DNA from: Gonocerus acuteangulatus
Taxonomy: Eukaryota; Arthropoda; Insecta; Hemiptera; Coreidae
NCBI GenBank assembly: GCA_946811695.1
Contig: OX328132.1
Span: forward strand, 54,199,359 to 54,263,358
Reading direction: 5' to 3'
Length of the DNA: 64,000 nucleotides
A program made the position numbers and the translations under genes. This document shows positions 35,549 through 43,038 of this stretch, one piece after another. Each line of letters opens with the position of its first letter. Position 1 is the first letter of the stretch. Under the pieces are notes generated by a model. The model saw only the letters and a program-made list of their open reading frames with translations, ran no database searches and was not told the origin of the DNA.

Positions 35549-38500
35549 AGCGAAATGTCATATAATAATCACATTTATAACCTGTCAGGGGGAAAAAAAT
35601 AGTTTTTTAAAATCCAGAACCATGTCTTTATTTTGGCTTTTTTAATCTAATAATTTCCAACAAAAGAAGACATCTATGTAAAGATAATGGTACGATATTT
35701 TGGAAATATGACAACAAAATTAAAAATAACTTTAGTGACATTCAAAATAAATTAAAATTAAAGGAAACTAAATACAATATATACAAAATGAACTGCAATA
35801 GATGTGATAAATCGTACATAGGAGAATCGGAACAGTTACTTCGAAAATGAATTAAACATTTTCAAAGTATTGATAAAGAAGAAAATAAAACAGCATTGGC
35901 TTATCATGCTATAAAAAATAAACATAATTTTGATTTTGAATAAATATTAGCACGTTAGGTAAAGAAATAAATAAAATGAACAGATAGATTAAGGAAAATA
36001 TCCACATCATAAAAAATAGATAGAAAGTTGTAAATAAAAAAAAAATGAAATACAACATCTAAATACTATTTTTATTAACTTATTTGACAAACAATAAAAA
36101 ATATGTTCTAATTAGAGGGGTGAAGAGGGTTTTTAATTTTTGAGACTATATTTCCTCTGTAAATTAATTTTTAAACATATGACATATCAATTATCGATCG
36201 GCTGATTATATTCCACCATATTGGATTCCAGACCATGACTAGTCTAAACATGGCCATACTAGTGGAAGGTTCTCCTCCTCAAGTTGAAGCTGTAAGATTT
36301 ATATTTGTAGCTTGTTCCCCTGAAGAGGCACCAAAAAGGTGTAAAACATATAGGGACGAAAGAAAGTTAGTGTAACTATCTAGTGAAGTTTTTATTCGAA
36401 CTTCCGCCTAGCACAAAAATTCGAATATATACAAATATAGTCGGATATTTGGAATTCAATGTATGAGAATCATAGAATTTAATCAATATGGCCATCAGCC
36501 ATATATTTGTTTTTAATGGTTTATTACCATAAGTAAGCAATGATGGTTGTGTTACTAATTTGTATTAAATTGAATTAATATCTGTCTGCACTGAAACAAG
36601 GGTAAATGGCACAAAATTACCTCGTGACCAAGAAGTATGTCTTTGAATCAAAGACAAATTAAAGATGATATGCTTTAAATTTCATCAGTTGGGAGCTCTG
36701 TTCTGAATTTTAGACCAACCCTGGGCCCACCCATAGATAGGTGCCTCAATAAAACAAAAAATTTGCTTCACACTTCTGGTGAAACAAAACACACACACTA
36801 GTGTAATAACTATAGTAATAATGAAATCCAGAAGTCTTTGTTTTACCAATAATGACAACACATGCATGCTTAACTGATATTATTTAAAGAATAGAAATAT
36901 CACAGTAATAAAAATAAATAATGGGTTTTCTTTTTCTACTCTTTGATAAATTAGGTACCCAAAATTAAATATATTCTTAATTCAAATTATAAAAAAAAAG
37001 AAAAAAGAAAAAAACTTAAATATTTTGTCTCCAATCCCAGCCAACAATTTCTGTTGAAAATTATAAAAGTAGTCATACACATAAATATGTCTTTGTATAA
37101 ACTTTTATAATTATAATCTGTTGACTTGAAAAGGATTAGAAAACTCATTTCATTTTCTTTAAACTTATTAACTTACTATGTACTGACTCATTCTGAGAAT
37201 TTTGAACACTTGCTTCAGCGTATACCAAGGCTTGCTTCAAAACTTTCTCAACTTGCAAGATTGTAGTGGCTTCTTCTTCAGCAAGCAAAATGTATGCTGG
37301 AACACACTCTACATTTTTCTCAAGCGCATCATGAGCAGCTTTTACCCTAGCAGCTGGATTTCTTTCCCGCCAAGCTGTCTGCATAACTGTAAATGCAAGA
37401 AAAACACTTTTTTTTTAGATCGATATTGCTAAAATAATAAAGGAGTTGTAAGTTAAACGGAAAAATTACTCCAAGAGATTTTTCTAAGACAAGGTTGATT
37501 AAAAATGCCGGATAATTTAAGCTTGGGGACATTCTTGGTGCAACTTTGCGTAAGCTATTGTTACCTATTAAATTAAATAAATTAGAAAAGCCAGACGTTT
37601 CGATTGGAGGTAAGGATCAGCAAGAAGATTGCAATGACTGAATCTCGGCTAAAAATTTCCTTAGTTCTGGTGACACTTATTCAATGAATGACATTTACCC
37701 AAGCAGTCGCCATATTACAAAACTGTCTAGCCGAGGGACAATCTTAAATAGGTCATCATCAAATTATTTACAATTAGGTTTCTTTAGTAATTGCAATATA
37801 CTAGATCCTAGAAGTGTTCCTTATGTTCGATATTTGTAAAATTTTATGTTTGGTGTTACACAAAAAGGGTTTTCTACCTTGAGAATAATTTTTATAAATA
37901 ATAAACAGATTTCGGTGATAAGAGCCCAGTTGTTGAATCACCATAAAAAAAAAAATAAATAAAAGCAGATTTGAATTTTAATATTCTAAAGTGTATTATA
38001 AGTCAAGAATTTATGAACTTCTTACTTTCATACTCAGCTTTCCCTGCGTCTGCTTCACAAGTAAAAAATGTTTGGTGATCTTGAGCAGACAAGTTCATGT
38101 CATAATAAGTAAGAGGTTCCTTCTTAGAAGCCCAGAAAAAACGCTGGTACTCTGAACCTCGAAAAAGATTTAATGGATTCCTCCATACTTTGCATTCTAA
38201 AAATAAATATTGTTTTATTAAAAGTGTAAACGTGAAAAAGCATTGCATTAGAACTGTTTTACGATAATTTGGCTATAATTTTGGCTTCAGTTTCAAGACA
38301 ATCAGGGATAGGGTATGCCAAAAAATCAGTCCTCCACAAGAATCAGATATGAAATGAATAATGTACCATTACATAATTCAATTAATTTATATATTCTTCT
38401 CTTTGTCAAAAATGATATGCTATTTATAAAAGAAAAAGATAAATATTGCCATGAAAGACTGTTACTTTCACAGCCTCTCGTCCAATAAACCTGTAGACAT

Positions 38501-40576
38501 GCATTCCACCTTCTTACTGGCCTCAAGAGGCCACTGATAAAGAGCAGACCTAAAAAAGAAATTACTAAATGTCCCAAAGGAGAAATAGAAATAACTTGGC
38601 AATGAATTTAACAGATGTATTTCTTATAATTATGAAAGCACATGAAATAAAGATATTTGTTTGTGGAAATACCTGGTACAGATTGCTGTGATGTACTGTT
38701 AGTAATACTTGGAGTAGCTGTAGTTGTGTCATTAGTATCAGCTCCTCCAATCCATGGGGAAATATGATTAAGTGACACTTGTTCAATGAATGAAGCACCA
38801 TATTTTCTGAAGTACCACCATTCAAACAGCTTGAAATATTAAAACAGTTTTGTACAAACAAATACTTGGTAATATAAAACATTCTATAAATATTAGAAGA
38901 ATTTGATTATCATACATCAATATGAGTTTATTACCATGTAGTCAATAATCCCAGTAATGAGAATCATGTCAAGGTAGTCTCCCATCAAAGTAAAATTGGA
39001 AAAATGTAGCATTTACAATCTGTTCTCTCTATTCACAAATGAATGCATCAATTTATAAAGGATAAAATGTTGACTTTTTCCTTCTCATTAATAAATTATG
39101 TCTACTATTGAGCATATAGAGGAAGGATGTGATGACTAGCAGAACCAAAGGCCCAAGACAGCACCCAGGCTATTATATTGTTAACAACTGTTATAATAGA
39201 AAGCAAGGCACTACTCAGGAATGTATTCGCATTCCCCTTCTTGGAGGGTAGCCACATACTTAAGGGTGCGTTTACACTAGGATAGTTATTGCAGGATATT
39301 TATATCAGAGAGAAATTCTGACTAGTGTAAACCATGAGCAATTTATGTCAGACATACATTTTACATGGTTTTCATTAGTCGTAATTTCTCTCTGATATAA
39401 ATATCCTGCAATAACTATCCTAGTGTAAACCCACCCTAAGACCCAGAACTTGCTGTACCTCAGAGAGCCCAGTAGTCAGGCCCCCTATGGCACTAACAGC
39501 CATCAATCCAGGGATTCACTATTATAATCGGCATTACTGACTAAGATGAATTTCCTCCTCAACAAGGAATAGTAATTTTTGATATGACTAAACCACTCTC
39601 AAGGGAAAGGTTCATAGCAAAATATTGATGCCTGTAGAATAGCAGTCCCAGATGGATAAGCCCAAATCCTATCAGCTTCTAGAAGTAAATATTCATTCAC
39701 ACCACTGAAAGTTCAAGATATCACTAAACGTTATAAAAAATATGGATTCTAATTGCTAACCATAAAAGAGGTTGCATCACTAAAGTGGCTTTAGTCTACT
39801 GAGCCCACACATTTTCTGTCATTTAAAGTGGATTACATTCTCAAAAGAGTAAAACAATGTACTGTATTTGTGTACACAATTTAAAGAAAAAACGACATAA
39901 AAAATAATAATATATTAAATCTCGATTTGGCCCCTTGGAGCTGAATGGTGGTTTGCAATTGTACAATTAGGCTGCATAACTATATTAGACAAGCTCCAGA
40001 AGAATCATCGATAAATGATCAAGTTATTTTTAATAAATGGGTAGACGTTAATTCTGTGTTTTGTTGTGTTTTTTTTGTTATTATTATTATTGACCTTCTG
40101 CCACCACAAAAATTGATTATTGTGAGCATGAACCAGTATAAATAATAATGCATCACTATAAATAATAATACAAAACCAAACATGCCTAAAAAAGGAAACA
40201 TTTCACAAAAATTCTGCTTTACTCTAGAAATATACAACCAATAGGAAGCTAAAATAGCAAGTAAATTTTAATTTGATTATTGCAATACTTAGACTATTAA
40301 AAATTACAACTATTATTTCCAGAATATTGCAATTAGAGTTGATACCAAAAAAAACAGAGGATTATAAAAAAAATATAAAAGGTAAAAATCATATCAATTA
40401 TATTAAAAATGTCTGGTATTTTAATTATTGCACAGAAATCATTAAAACATAATAAGTTACTTGGTTAATTGTAAGTAAAAATCATAAAATTACCAGTATG
40501 AGTCCCGAAATGAGGGAAGACGTCCCAGTTAGAGCAACATAAAACTTGGGTGTTAATGTACTCAAGAACATGGTCG
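16807..40576 (-). CDS. St7: St7 (suppression of tumorigenicity 7) homologue, ten coding exons, first exon missing
   Basis: Ten exons on the minus strand (40494-40576, 38673-38829, 38026-38196, 37177-37386, 35191-35288, 34679-34869, 33469-33571, 29480-29723, 18069-18208, 16807-16902) join in phase into 1493 nt, about 497 codons ending in TGA. Diagnostic blocks are [17 protein letters not shown] (membrane segment), [45 protein letters not shown] (TPR-like), [32 protein letters not shown] and [18 protein letters not shown] (membrane segment). ST7 is a conserved multi-pass membrane protein whose biochemical role is poorly defined. The N-terminal exon with the start codon was not found and is probably right of the window. 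All splice borders are GT/AG. No stop or frameshift interrupts it. Confidence 0.95.
17243..17424 (-). mobile_element. tRNA-derived SINE, full length
   Basis: On the minus strand the head reads GTGGTCTAGTGGCTAACGT, then ATTCTCATGCGAGAGATTG and the B-box GGTTTGAGTCC, followed by the shared body and tail ending in an A-rich stretch (poly-T at 17243-17265 on the plus strand). It sits in the last St7 intron. No clear target duplication was found. Confidence 0.8.
17788..18021 (-). mobile_element. Short internally deleted PLE-family element (234 bp) with 13-bp target duplication
   Basis: AGGATATAAAATA occurs at 17775-17787 and 18022-18034. Inverted termini (TCATACCTGTTGGTGGAGAC on the left, the complement of TTTCCACCAACAGGTATGA on the right) match those of the 1022-bp element at 26074. 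On the minus strand it starts with the extra tail TAAGGGGTTAGGTCAGCCAG seen there, and keeps the hammerhead-like region near 17855-17880. The GIY-YIG frame is deleted. In the last St7 intron, just next to exon 18069-18208. Confidence 0.8.
18069..18208 (-). CDS. St7: St7 coding exon with C-terminal membrane segment
   Basis: Acceptor TTTTAG, donor GTATGT. It encodes [18 protein letters not shown] and [20 protein letters not shown], the C-terminal hydrophobic segment. An 11.3-kb intron packed with transposons separates it from the preceding exon. Confidence 0.94.
18388..18753 (+). mobile_element. Helitron-type element, 3' end recognised
   Basis: The right end GATGAAGTCGCGGGGCACAG followed by CTAGT matches the common 3' terminus of non-autonomous insect Helitrons (GAAGCCGCGGG-type hairpin then CTAGT). 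The left end is placed at the TATAATAAAATTCTAATGG stretch by analogy. No coding sequence. Confidence 0.6.
18754..19804. other. St7 intron sequence, nothing recognised
   Basis: AT-rich with T-runs at 19538-19566 and 19798-19805. No exon, repeat end or open frame of note. Confidence 0.35.
19828..20433 (+). pseudogene. LINE reverse transcriptase C-terminal region
   Basis: 201 codons open. It starts [14 protein letters not shown] when read a few codons upstream, then [18 protein letters not shown] sequence ([17 protein letters not shown]) and [14 protein letters not shown], all typical for the region between RT motif C and RNase H in arthropod LINEs. The RT core is missing through 5' truncation. 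Confidence 0.75.
20470..21246 (+). pseudogene. LINE RNase H and C-terminal region, frame-broken
   Basis: Pieces read [20 protein letters not shown] (catalytic glutamate), [14 protein letters not shown] (aspartate) and, after a one-base shift near 20735, [20 protein letters not shown] (last aspartate). The first aspartate block lies in a damaged stretch near 20480. The C-terminal part has [15 protein letters not shown] and [14 protein letters not shown], the usual cysteine-histidine end. Confidence 0.8.
22204..22286. repeat. (TA)n microsatellite inside a Helentron-like element
   Basis: Lies between GCGAACAGACAAA and CAAATTTGAACCACC, the flanks shared by all family copies. Confidence 0.9.
22301..22488 (+). 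mobile_element. tRNA-derived SINE, full length, with target duplication
   Basis: Flanked by TTGAACCACC (22291-22300 and 22489-22498). The head has an A-box-like GTCTAGTGGCTAGC and a perfect B box GGTTCGATTCC at 22357-22367. The body has GAAAATTCCTCGCTGCACCC, the tail AGATGCGCCGTAAAA and a poly-A. The likely source is a tRNA whose anticodon loop reads TTCATAA. This is the best copy of the family in the window. Confidence 0.9.
22736..22781. repeat. (TA)n microsatellite
   Basis: Preceded by an A-rich AAATAAATAAAT stretch. It is not inside a recognised element. Confidence 0.85.
22782..23384. other. St7 intron sequence with CA/TG-rich runs
   Basis: A TG/TA-rich stretch lies at 22880-22960. No coding or terminal features recognised. 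Confidence 0.35.
23429..24480 (+). pseudogene. CGGBP1-like hAT transposase relic, interrupted by a SINE and a Helentron-like element
   Basis: The frame begins [19 protein letters not shown], then [15 protein letters not shown] with a BED-like zinc-finger Cxx[33 protein letters not shown], and [18 protein letters not shown] (catalytic region). After the SINE it continues [33 protein letters not shown] and [19 protein letters not shown]. This order matches the arthropod hAT family whose N terminus resembles CGGBP1. Stops and small deletions interrupt it, and it ends at 24480 where the next element begins. The SINE (23943-24122) duplicated the codons reading VTQ. Confidence 0.8.
23943..24122 (-). 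mobile_element. tRNA-derived SINE with 9-bp target duplication
   Basis: GTGACACAG occurs at 23934-23942 and 24123-24131 (one base differs further out). On the minus strand the head has TATGGTCTAGTGCCTAACAC and the B box GGTTCGAGTCC; the tail is GTCAGTGCACCGTAAAA. It splits the hAT transposase relic. Confidence 0.9.
26233..26727 (+). CDS. GIY-YIG endonuclease frame of a PLE-type element (164 codons)
   Basis: The protein reads [20 protein letters not shown] near residue 40, a GIY-YIG-type core in which the Y and YIG strands are followed by a G-x-x-L-x-x-R helix with arginine and EH. Upstream of the ATG the frame is open further ([18 protein letters not shown]), which belongs to the linker that precedes this domain in Penelope-like proteins. 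The C terminus is basic ([19 protein letters not shown]). In PLEs this nuclease nicks the target DNA for priming. The frame is intact within the domain, but no RT is attached, so activity in trans only is conceivable. No recognised promoter. Confidence 0.7.
   Translation: MFHKEGLKTALKTDNNLRTNLTNDIDRPNKYNLNGVYKLTCTCDHTYIGQTGRKLKTRYTEHIRSFKQNKRDSNYANHLHEHAHDPSNIQNSMTLIHRQQKGRRLDILENMEIYKQRYFNGNIINEQLNTSSDTIFRPLKLLKRTNKRKRTDTASLPITKRQRT
27007..27047 (+). ncRNA. Hammerhead-ribozyme-like motif of the 26-kb PLE family
   Basis: GGC, then TTGATAA, stem GACGT-ATTT-ACGTC, GAAA and a closing GCC-side strand. The order matches a hammerhead core, but CTGANGA is read as TTGATAA, so activity is doubtful. 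PLEs are known to carry hammerhead motifs in their terminal repeats. Confidence 0.4.
28603..28797. repeat. (TA)n microsatellite, about 195 bp with short interruptions
   Basis: TA runs broken by AAATAAATAAAT and CATACATA. It has the same flanks as the (TA)n in the other Helentron-like copies (GAGCAGACAAA on the left, CAAATTTTAACCACC on the right). Confidence 0.9.
28941..29479. other. St7 intron sequence, nothing recognised
   Basis: Unique-looking AT-rich sequence between the Helentron-like element and the St7 exon at 29480-29723. Confidence 0.35.
29480..29723 (-). CDS. St7: St7 coding exon with [20 protein letters not shown] block
   Basis: Acceptor TTTTTTAG, donor GTATTA. It encodes [40 protein letters not shown] and [20 protein letters not shown]. 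This is the best conserved stretch of the family. Confidence 0.96.
30070..30704. mobile_element. Diverged foldback element (about 635 bp, arms about 290 bp)
   Basis: Left end TACTTCTAATGCTCATAACT is mirrored at the right end near 30685-30704 (GGTATTACGAGTGAAAGAAG). Inner matches include GACCTTCATATTCCAGC with GAAATATGAAGGTCC, and TTTGCAAAACAACAATTAG with its complement near 30565. No frame or transposase. Confidence 0.7.
31113..31153. repeat. (TA)n microsatellite at the left edge of the PLE
   Basis: Precedes the foldback terminus at 31154 directly. Confidence 0.85.
31242..32381 (+). pseudogene. PLE reverse transcriptase (N-terminally truncated)
   Basis: Penelope-type RT signatures appear in order: [20 protein letters not shown] (motif 2a, about residue 48), [14 protein letters not shown] (motif A), [20 protein letters not shown] (motif B) and [13 protein letters not shown] (motif C, both aspartates intact). 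The first 40 or so codons come from the terminal repeat and are unlikely to be native protein. The frame ends at TAG (32379-32381) and continues in the same frame as the GIY-YIG domain, so a single stop interrupts an otherwise open protein. The missing N-terminal RT region already makes this copy defective. Confidence 0.88.
32385..32969 (+). pseudogene. PLE GIY-YIG endonuclease domain
   Basis: Same frame as the RT, after the TAG. It reads [19 protein letters not shown], then [19 protein letters not shown] with the GIY-YIG core (VYIGQT) and the CxC pair, then [14 protein letters not shown] and [19 protein letters not shown]. This is the C-terminal endonuclease of Penelope-like elements, used to nick the target. 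194 codons, open to its stop. Loss of function comes from the upstream stop and the truncation rather than from changes seen in this domain. Confidence 0.85.
32969..33012 (+). ncRNA. Hammerhead-ribozyme-like motif at the PLE 3' end
   Basis: ATTGC (stem I) at 32969, CTGAAGA (CTGANGA core) at 32974-32980, stem II GCCGGA pairing with TCCGGC across GAGGAA, GAAA at 33000-33003, TATT, then GCGAT at 33008-33012 closing stem I with one G-U pair. All core positions visible here agree with a minimal hammerhead of the kind found in PLE termini. Confidence 0.55.
33061..33161. repeat. Two (TA)n microsatellites around a short spacer
   Basis: TA runs at 33060-33085 and 33117-33160 flank TCAGCCCCGGTGAAATAAC. 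They mark the right edge of the PLE. Confidence 0.85.
33469..33571 (-). CDS. St7: St7 coding exon with RGLTPAEM and [14 protein letters not shown] blocks
   Basis: Acceptor ATTTTAG, donor GTAAGT. It encodes [20 protein letters not shown] and [14 protein letters not shown]. Confidence 0.95.
33572..34678. other. St7 intron sequence, nothing firmly recognised
   Basis: Complementary open frames at 34288-34598 on both strands have no recognised domain and are not supported as exons. Confidence 0.3.
34679..34869 (-). CDS. St7: St7 coding exon with NIHENL and [14 protein letters not shown] blocks
   Basis: Acceptor CTTGTAG, donor GTGAGT. It encodes [36 protein letters not shown] and [19 protein letters not shown]. 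Confidence 0.95.
35191..35288 (-). CDS. St7: St7 coding exon with [13 protein letters not shown] block
   Basis: Acceptor TTTCAG, donor GTAAGC. It encodes [19 protein letters not shown] and [13 protein letters not shown]. Ends in phase 0. Confidence 0.95.
35491..35546. repeat. Poly-A tract of 56 bases
   Basis: Uninterrupted A-run, far longer than others in the window. On the minus strand of the gene it is poly-T within the St7 intron. It could be the tail of a retroposed copy, but the sequence to its left shows no SINE or LINE body. Confidence 0.8.
35650..36420 (+). mobile_element. Old PLE relic with GIY-YIG piece and hammerhead-like motif
   Basis: Around 35790-35940 the frame reads [20 protein letters not shown] and then [20 protein letters not shown], a decayed GIY-YIG domain with a zinc-knuckle-like CxxC. 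At 36314-36357 follows GTTCCC, CTGAAGA, stem GCACC-AAAAA-GGTGT, AAAAC and GGGAC, a degenerate hammerhead. Both fit an old copy of a third PLE family. Confidence 0.6.
36314..36357 (+). ncRNA. Degenerate hammerhead-like motif of the old PLE relic
   Basis: Stem I GTTCCC with GGGAC, core CTGAAGA at 36320-36326 and a stem II are present, but the conserved G of GAAA is A, which should abolish cleavage. Confidence 0.35.
36430..37176. other. St7 intron sequence, nothing recognised
   Basis: AT-rich sequence between the old PLE relic and the TPR-region exon. No repeat ends or coding blocks were seen. Confidence 0.35.
37177..37386 (-). CDS. St7: St7 coding exon with TPR-like region
   Basis: Acceptor TTTACAG, donor GTAAGT. 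It encodes [38 protein letters not shown] and [13 protein letters not shown], the tetratricopeptide-like part of ST7. Confidence 0.95.
37905..37968 (+). mobile_element. Short SINE 3' tail (old, 5'-truncated)
   Basis: GATAAGAGCCCAGTTGTTGA, then ATCACCATAAAAAAA, matches the shared SINE tail (GCTAATGGCCCAGTTGTCAG then TGCACCGTAAAA). CAGATTT occurs on both sides as a weak target duplication. Confidence 0.5.
38026..38196 (-). CDS. St7: St7 coding exon with [13 protein letters not shown] block
   Basis: Acceptor TTTTTAG, donor GTAAGA. It encodes [37 protein letters not shown] and [11 protein letters not shown]. Split codons at both ends join correctly to the neighbours. Confidence 0.95.
38673..38829 (-). 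CDS. St7: St7 coding exon with [11 protein letters not shown] block
   Basis: Acceptor TTTCAAG, donor GTATTT. It encodes [28 protein letters not shown] and then a threonine- and asparagine-rich loop, as in the vertebrate protein. Confidence 0.94.
39264..39436. mobile_element. Harbinger-like MITE (173 bp) with TAA duplication
   Basis: GGGTGCGTTTACACTAGGAT at the left and its near-perfect inverse at the right continue as about 53-bp inverted arms. TAA flanks both sides (39261-39263 and 39437-39439), the duplication expected of PIF/Harbinger elements. It could fold into a stable hairpin. In an St7 intron. Confidence 0.75.
39437..40493. other. St7 intron, with a possible short transposase relic
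   Basis: At 39945-40060 the plus frame reads [19 protein letters not shown], slightly like the C-terminal LHNYIR block of Harbinger nucleases. It is too short to assign. Nothing else recognised. Confidence 0.25.
40494..40576 (-). CDS. St7: St7 coding exon (first one visible)
   Basis: Acceptor TTTTCCAG, donor GTAATT. It encodes [18 protein letters not shown] and SSLISGLIL, the second hydrophobic segment of the family. It opens with two bases of a split codon, so an upstream coding exon must exist even though an in-frame ATG occurs here. Confidence 0.92.
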
Positions 40577-42662
40577 CTGGAAAACATCAAAATTTATTAT
40601 TAAACATTTTCAAAAAAATTGAGAAATAAAATTTAATGGACAATAATTAAGGAGGCTATAAACGTTTTACATATATAAATGTACATATACATTTTTCCGG
40701 TGTGCCTCTTTAAAAAAAACACAAGAGATATAAGAATTCTTTTAATTCTAAATTGTAAGATTCATCATGCTCCAAGGTAGAAGAGATTTGGTTTGGTTCA
40801 CAGATATCTCTCTTATTTCAAAACATAATCTAATTATGATATATTGCTGCGGCTTGTACATCATTTTTTGACTAGACTGTGTAAAAATAAGTATATTATA
40901 ATTATTATGCTTCAATGTTCCTATCTTCAATATAAAGTTAATGAAATATTTCTCTTGTGATTATGGTACAAATCTGAAATTTTGGAATTTAGATACTTCC
41001 AAACATCAGGTTTCTCTGTCTAAAAAATATGTAACCTTAAATTTACGAACTCAATTTTCTTCTTATCTTCATGGTAGTTCTAGTTTAACCTTCCTCTTTA
41101 TATAGAAATATTTTTATTTTATTTTAAAGTGGAAGGAACTAGGAACTTCTCAACCATTGGAAGAGGGGCATTGCACAAGGAGATGTAACACCCACCTCTC
41201 AAAACATAGAGAGTCCAATTAAACTGTGTGTTTGTATCTGCATTGAAAAACTGCTCAAGGGACAACATTTCACGCTGAACCTATAAATGGAACCTCTAGC
41301 ATAGGTAAAGGGGAGCAGGGGTAATGGAAAACTGATTTGCACTGGGCCCATTTCAACTGATCTTGCAATTCAAGATAACAGAGTGAGGTACAAACTTAAC
41401 TTGTGAATAAAGAATCACAAGGTGTTAGATCTAAGGTGTTAGATTTAATCTAACGCCTTAAATGTTATGCTCTGCCAACCATTTATGAAAAAATGGATAT
41501 TATTTACAAATGTCCTGCCTCTTTTGCCTTAAAGAAGAAGTAACAGTTATACATATTCTCCTTGAGTTAGAAGATCTTGCCTTCTAGTCAGCTGCTGTAC
41601 ATCGGTGACACAACCAAGTCTACAAATGTTGCCTCGGCAAAGTCTTTTCAATAACTAAACTTTTGAAAAGATTACTTAAAACCCTTGAATGTCATTCTGA
41701 AACTTCTTTCATTGTAAAAGAAAAGTCATATAAAACATATCAAGGATTTAATTCAGTGTATATTTTTATACAAGAATCATAAATTTGCCATAATATGCCA
41801 CCTTGGTTTTTATCATTTAATTGTTAAGGGCTATATTCTTTTATAAATTTGATTGATTGATTGATATATATATATACGTAAGAAAAGACAAAGACCGAAA
41901 TCCAATCTGCAAATGGTTTTCAATATTAACCCTTTCTTTACTAAAGACTGCTGTACAAGTCAGAGTGTGCCGGGCCCCTGAAATGAACGACTTGACTAGC
42001 AGTAGAGAGCTGCTGGGCCCTCAGAACGAAGGACTTGTACAGCATGCCGACCCTCCTCTCACATTTACTGGCTCCCTGTATCTGACTTCCAGAATTTCGA
42101 CCTTGAGGCTATTAAGCAAGGAGTGAGGGTAGCTTTATTAACTCTTTGCGATGAGGGAGCTAGAGATTAGGGGTCCAACTCAAAAAAATTAACTCCACCA
42201 GTGTTGGATCCAAAGCTCTTAAAAGAAAAGGAGGATTTTTTTATAATAAAAAAAATATGTTATTTTTTTATTTAGCTTCATTGATTAGAACCAATATCAT
42301 ACAAAAAAAAATATTCTTTGTATTAAAAAATATAGTCTATAAAAAAAATGATTGGAGCATATAATAAAATAATTCAACCTAAATATTTAATGCTAAAAGA
42401 AAAAGTAAATAAATAATAAAATAAAGTTTTCCTACAATTTTAAATTAGGAAATTACATGAACGTTTTAACACATGTAGAGAGGAGGGCAAAAATAGCTTT
42501 GTAACAGGGGCCTGGCCAGGTAGAGACATCGGCGTACTGCAGAGTCGGCCAGCCCACACTACTGTCGTAAGCTAAGAGTTAATACCATACAAACACACTT
42601 GATTTAATGGAGAGAAAGTAGCATTTCAAAGATCTCATAATATAATAAATGAAGCCAAGTCT
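40577..42662. other. Likely St7 intron 1 (left part), nothing recognised
   Basis: Unique-looking AT-rich sequence. At 41950-42041, TGCTGTACAAGTC is mirrored by GACTTGTACAGCA 66 bases later, a minor inverted repeat. The 89-codon frame at 41857-42126 has no recognisable domain. Confidence 0.3.
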
Positions 42663-42862
42663 CATCTTGGTAGGGTGAATATTAATCTGATTTCTACCCG
42701 AGGAAATGCAGGTTTGAGTTCCAACTGAAGCAAGTTGAGGTTTTTTCATTTATAGGCTCATTAAAAAAAATCCTTGCTCCACCATAGGTGTTTAGGATAA
42801 TTGGCAACCTTTAAATAGCCCAGTGCTAATGGCCAAGATGCAGATGAGCCATAAAACAAAAT
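42663..42862 (+). mobile_element. Old tRNA-derived SINE copy
   Basis: The head retains a B-box-like GGTTTGAGTTCC at about 42711. Then come ATCCTTGCTCCACCATAGG (the diverged body) and the tail TAGCCCAGTGCTAATGGCC with ATGAGCCATAAAA. Many substitutions compared with 22301-22488, so it is an old insertion. Confidence 0.6.
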
Positions 42863-42896
42863 AGATTTAATAAAATAAATGAAGTTAACGTTGAAT

Positions 42897-43038
42897 GTTG
42901 AATCGGTATCTGTTGAGCATCAAAGTGGCAGGTGTGGTGGATGGGTGACAGTTTGGGGGAACTATGTGCTGTTGGCATAATAATAGGGTGGCAGTCTGTA
43001 GATAGCCCAACGTTAATTGCCCACCAGTTGATAAAAAA
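42897..43038 (+). mobile_element. Old 5S-derived SINE copy
   Basis: GGATGGGTGACAGTTTGGG and ATGTGCTGTTGGCAT match the 3' half of 5S rRNA as seen in the SINE at 8278. The body is GGGTGGCAGTCTGTAGATAG and the tail CAGTTGATAAAAAAA. The 5' half of the 5S head is poorly preserved. Confidence 0.6.

Noticed and set aside
40548..40576. ATG in the first visible St7 exon as the true start
   Set aside because: The exon begins with an acceptor site and two bases of a split codon, and the family has a further N-terminal membrane segment upstream, so the real start is probably in an unseen exon.
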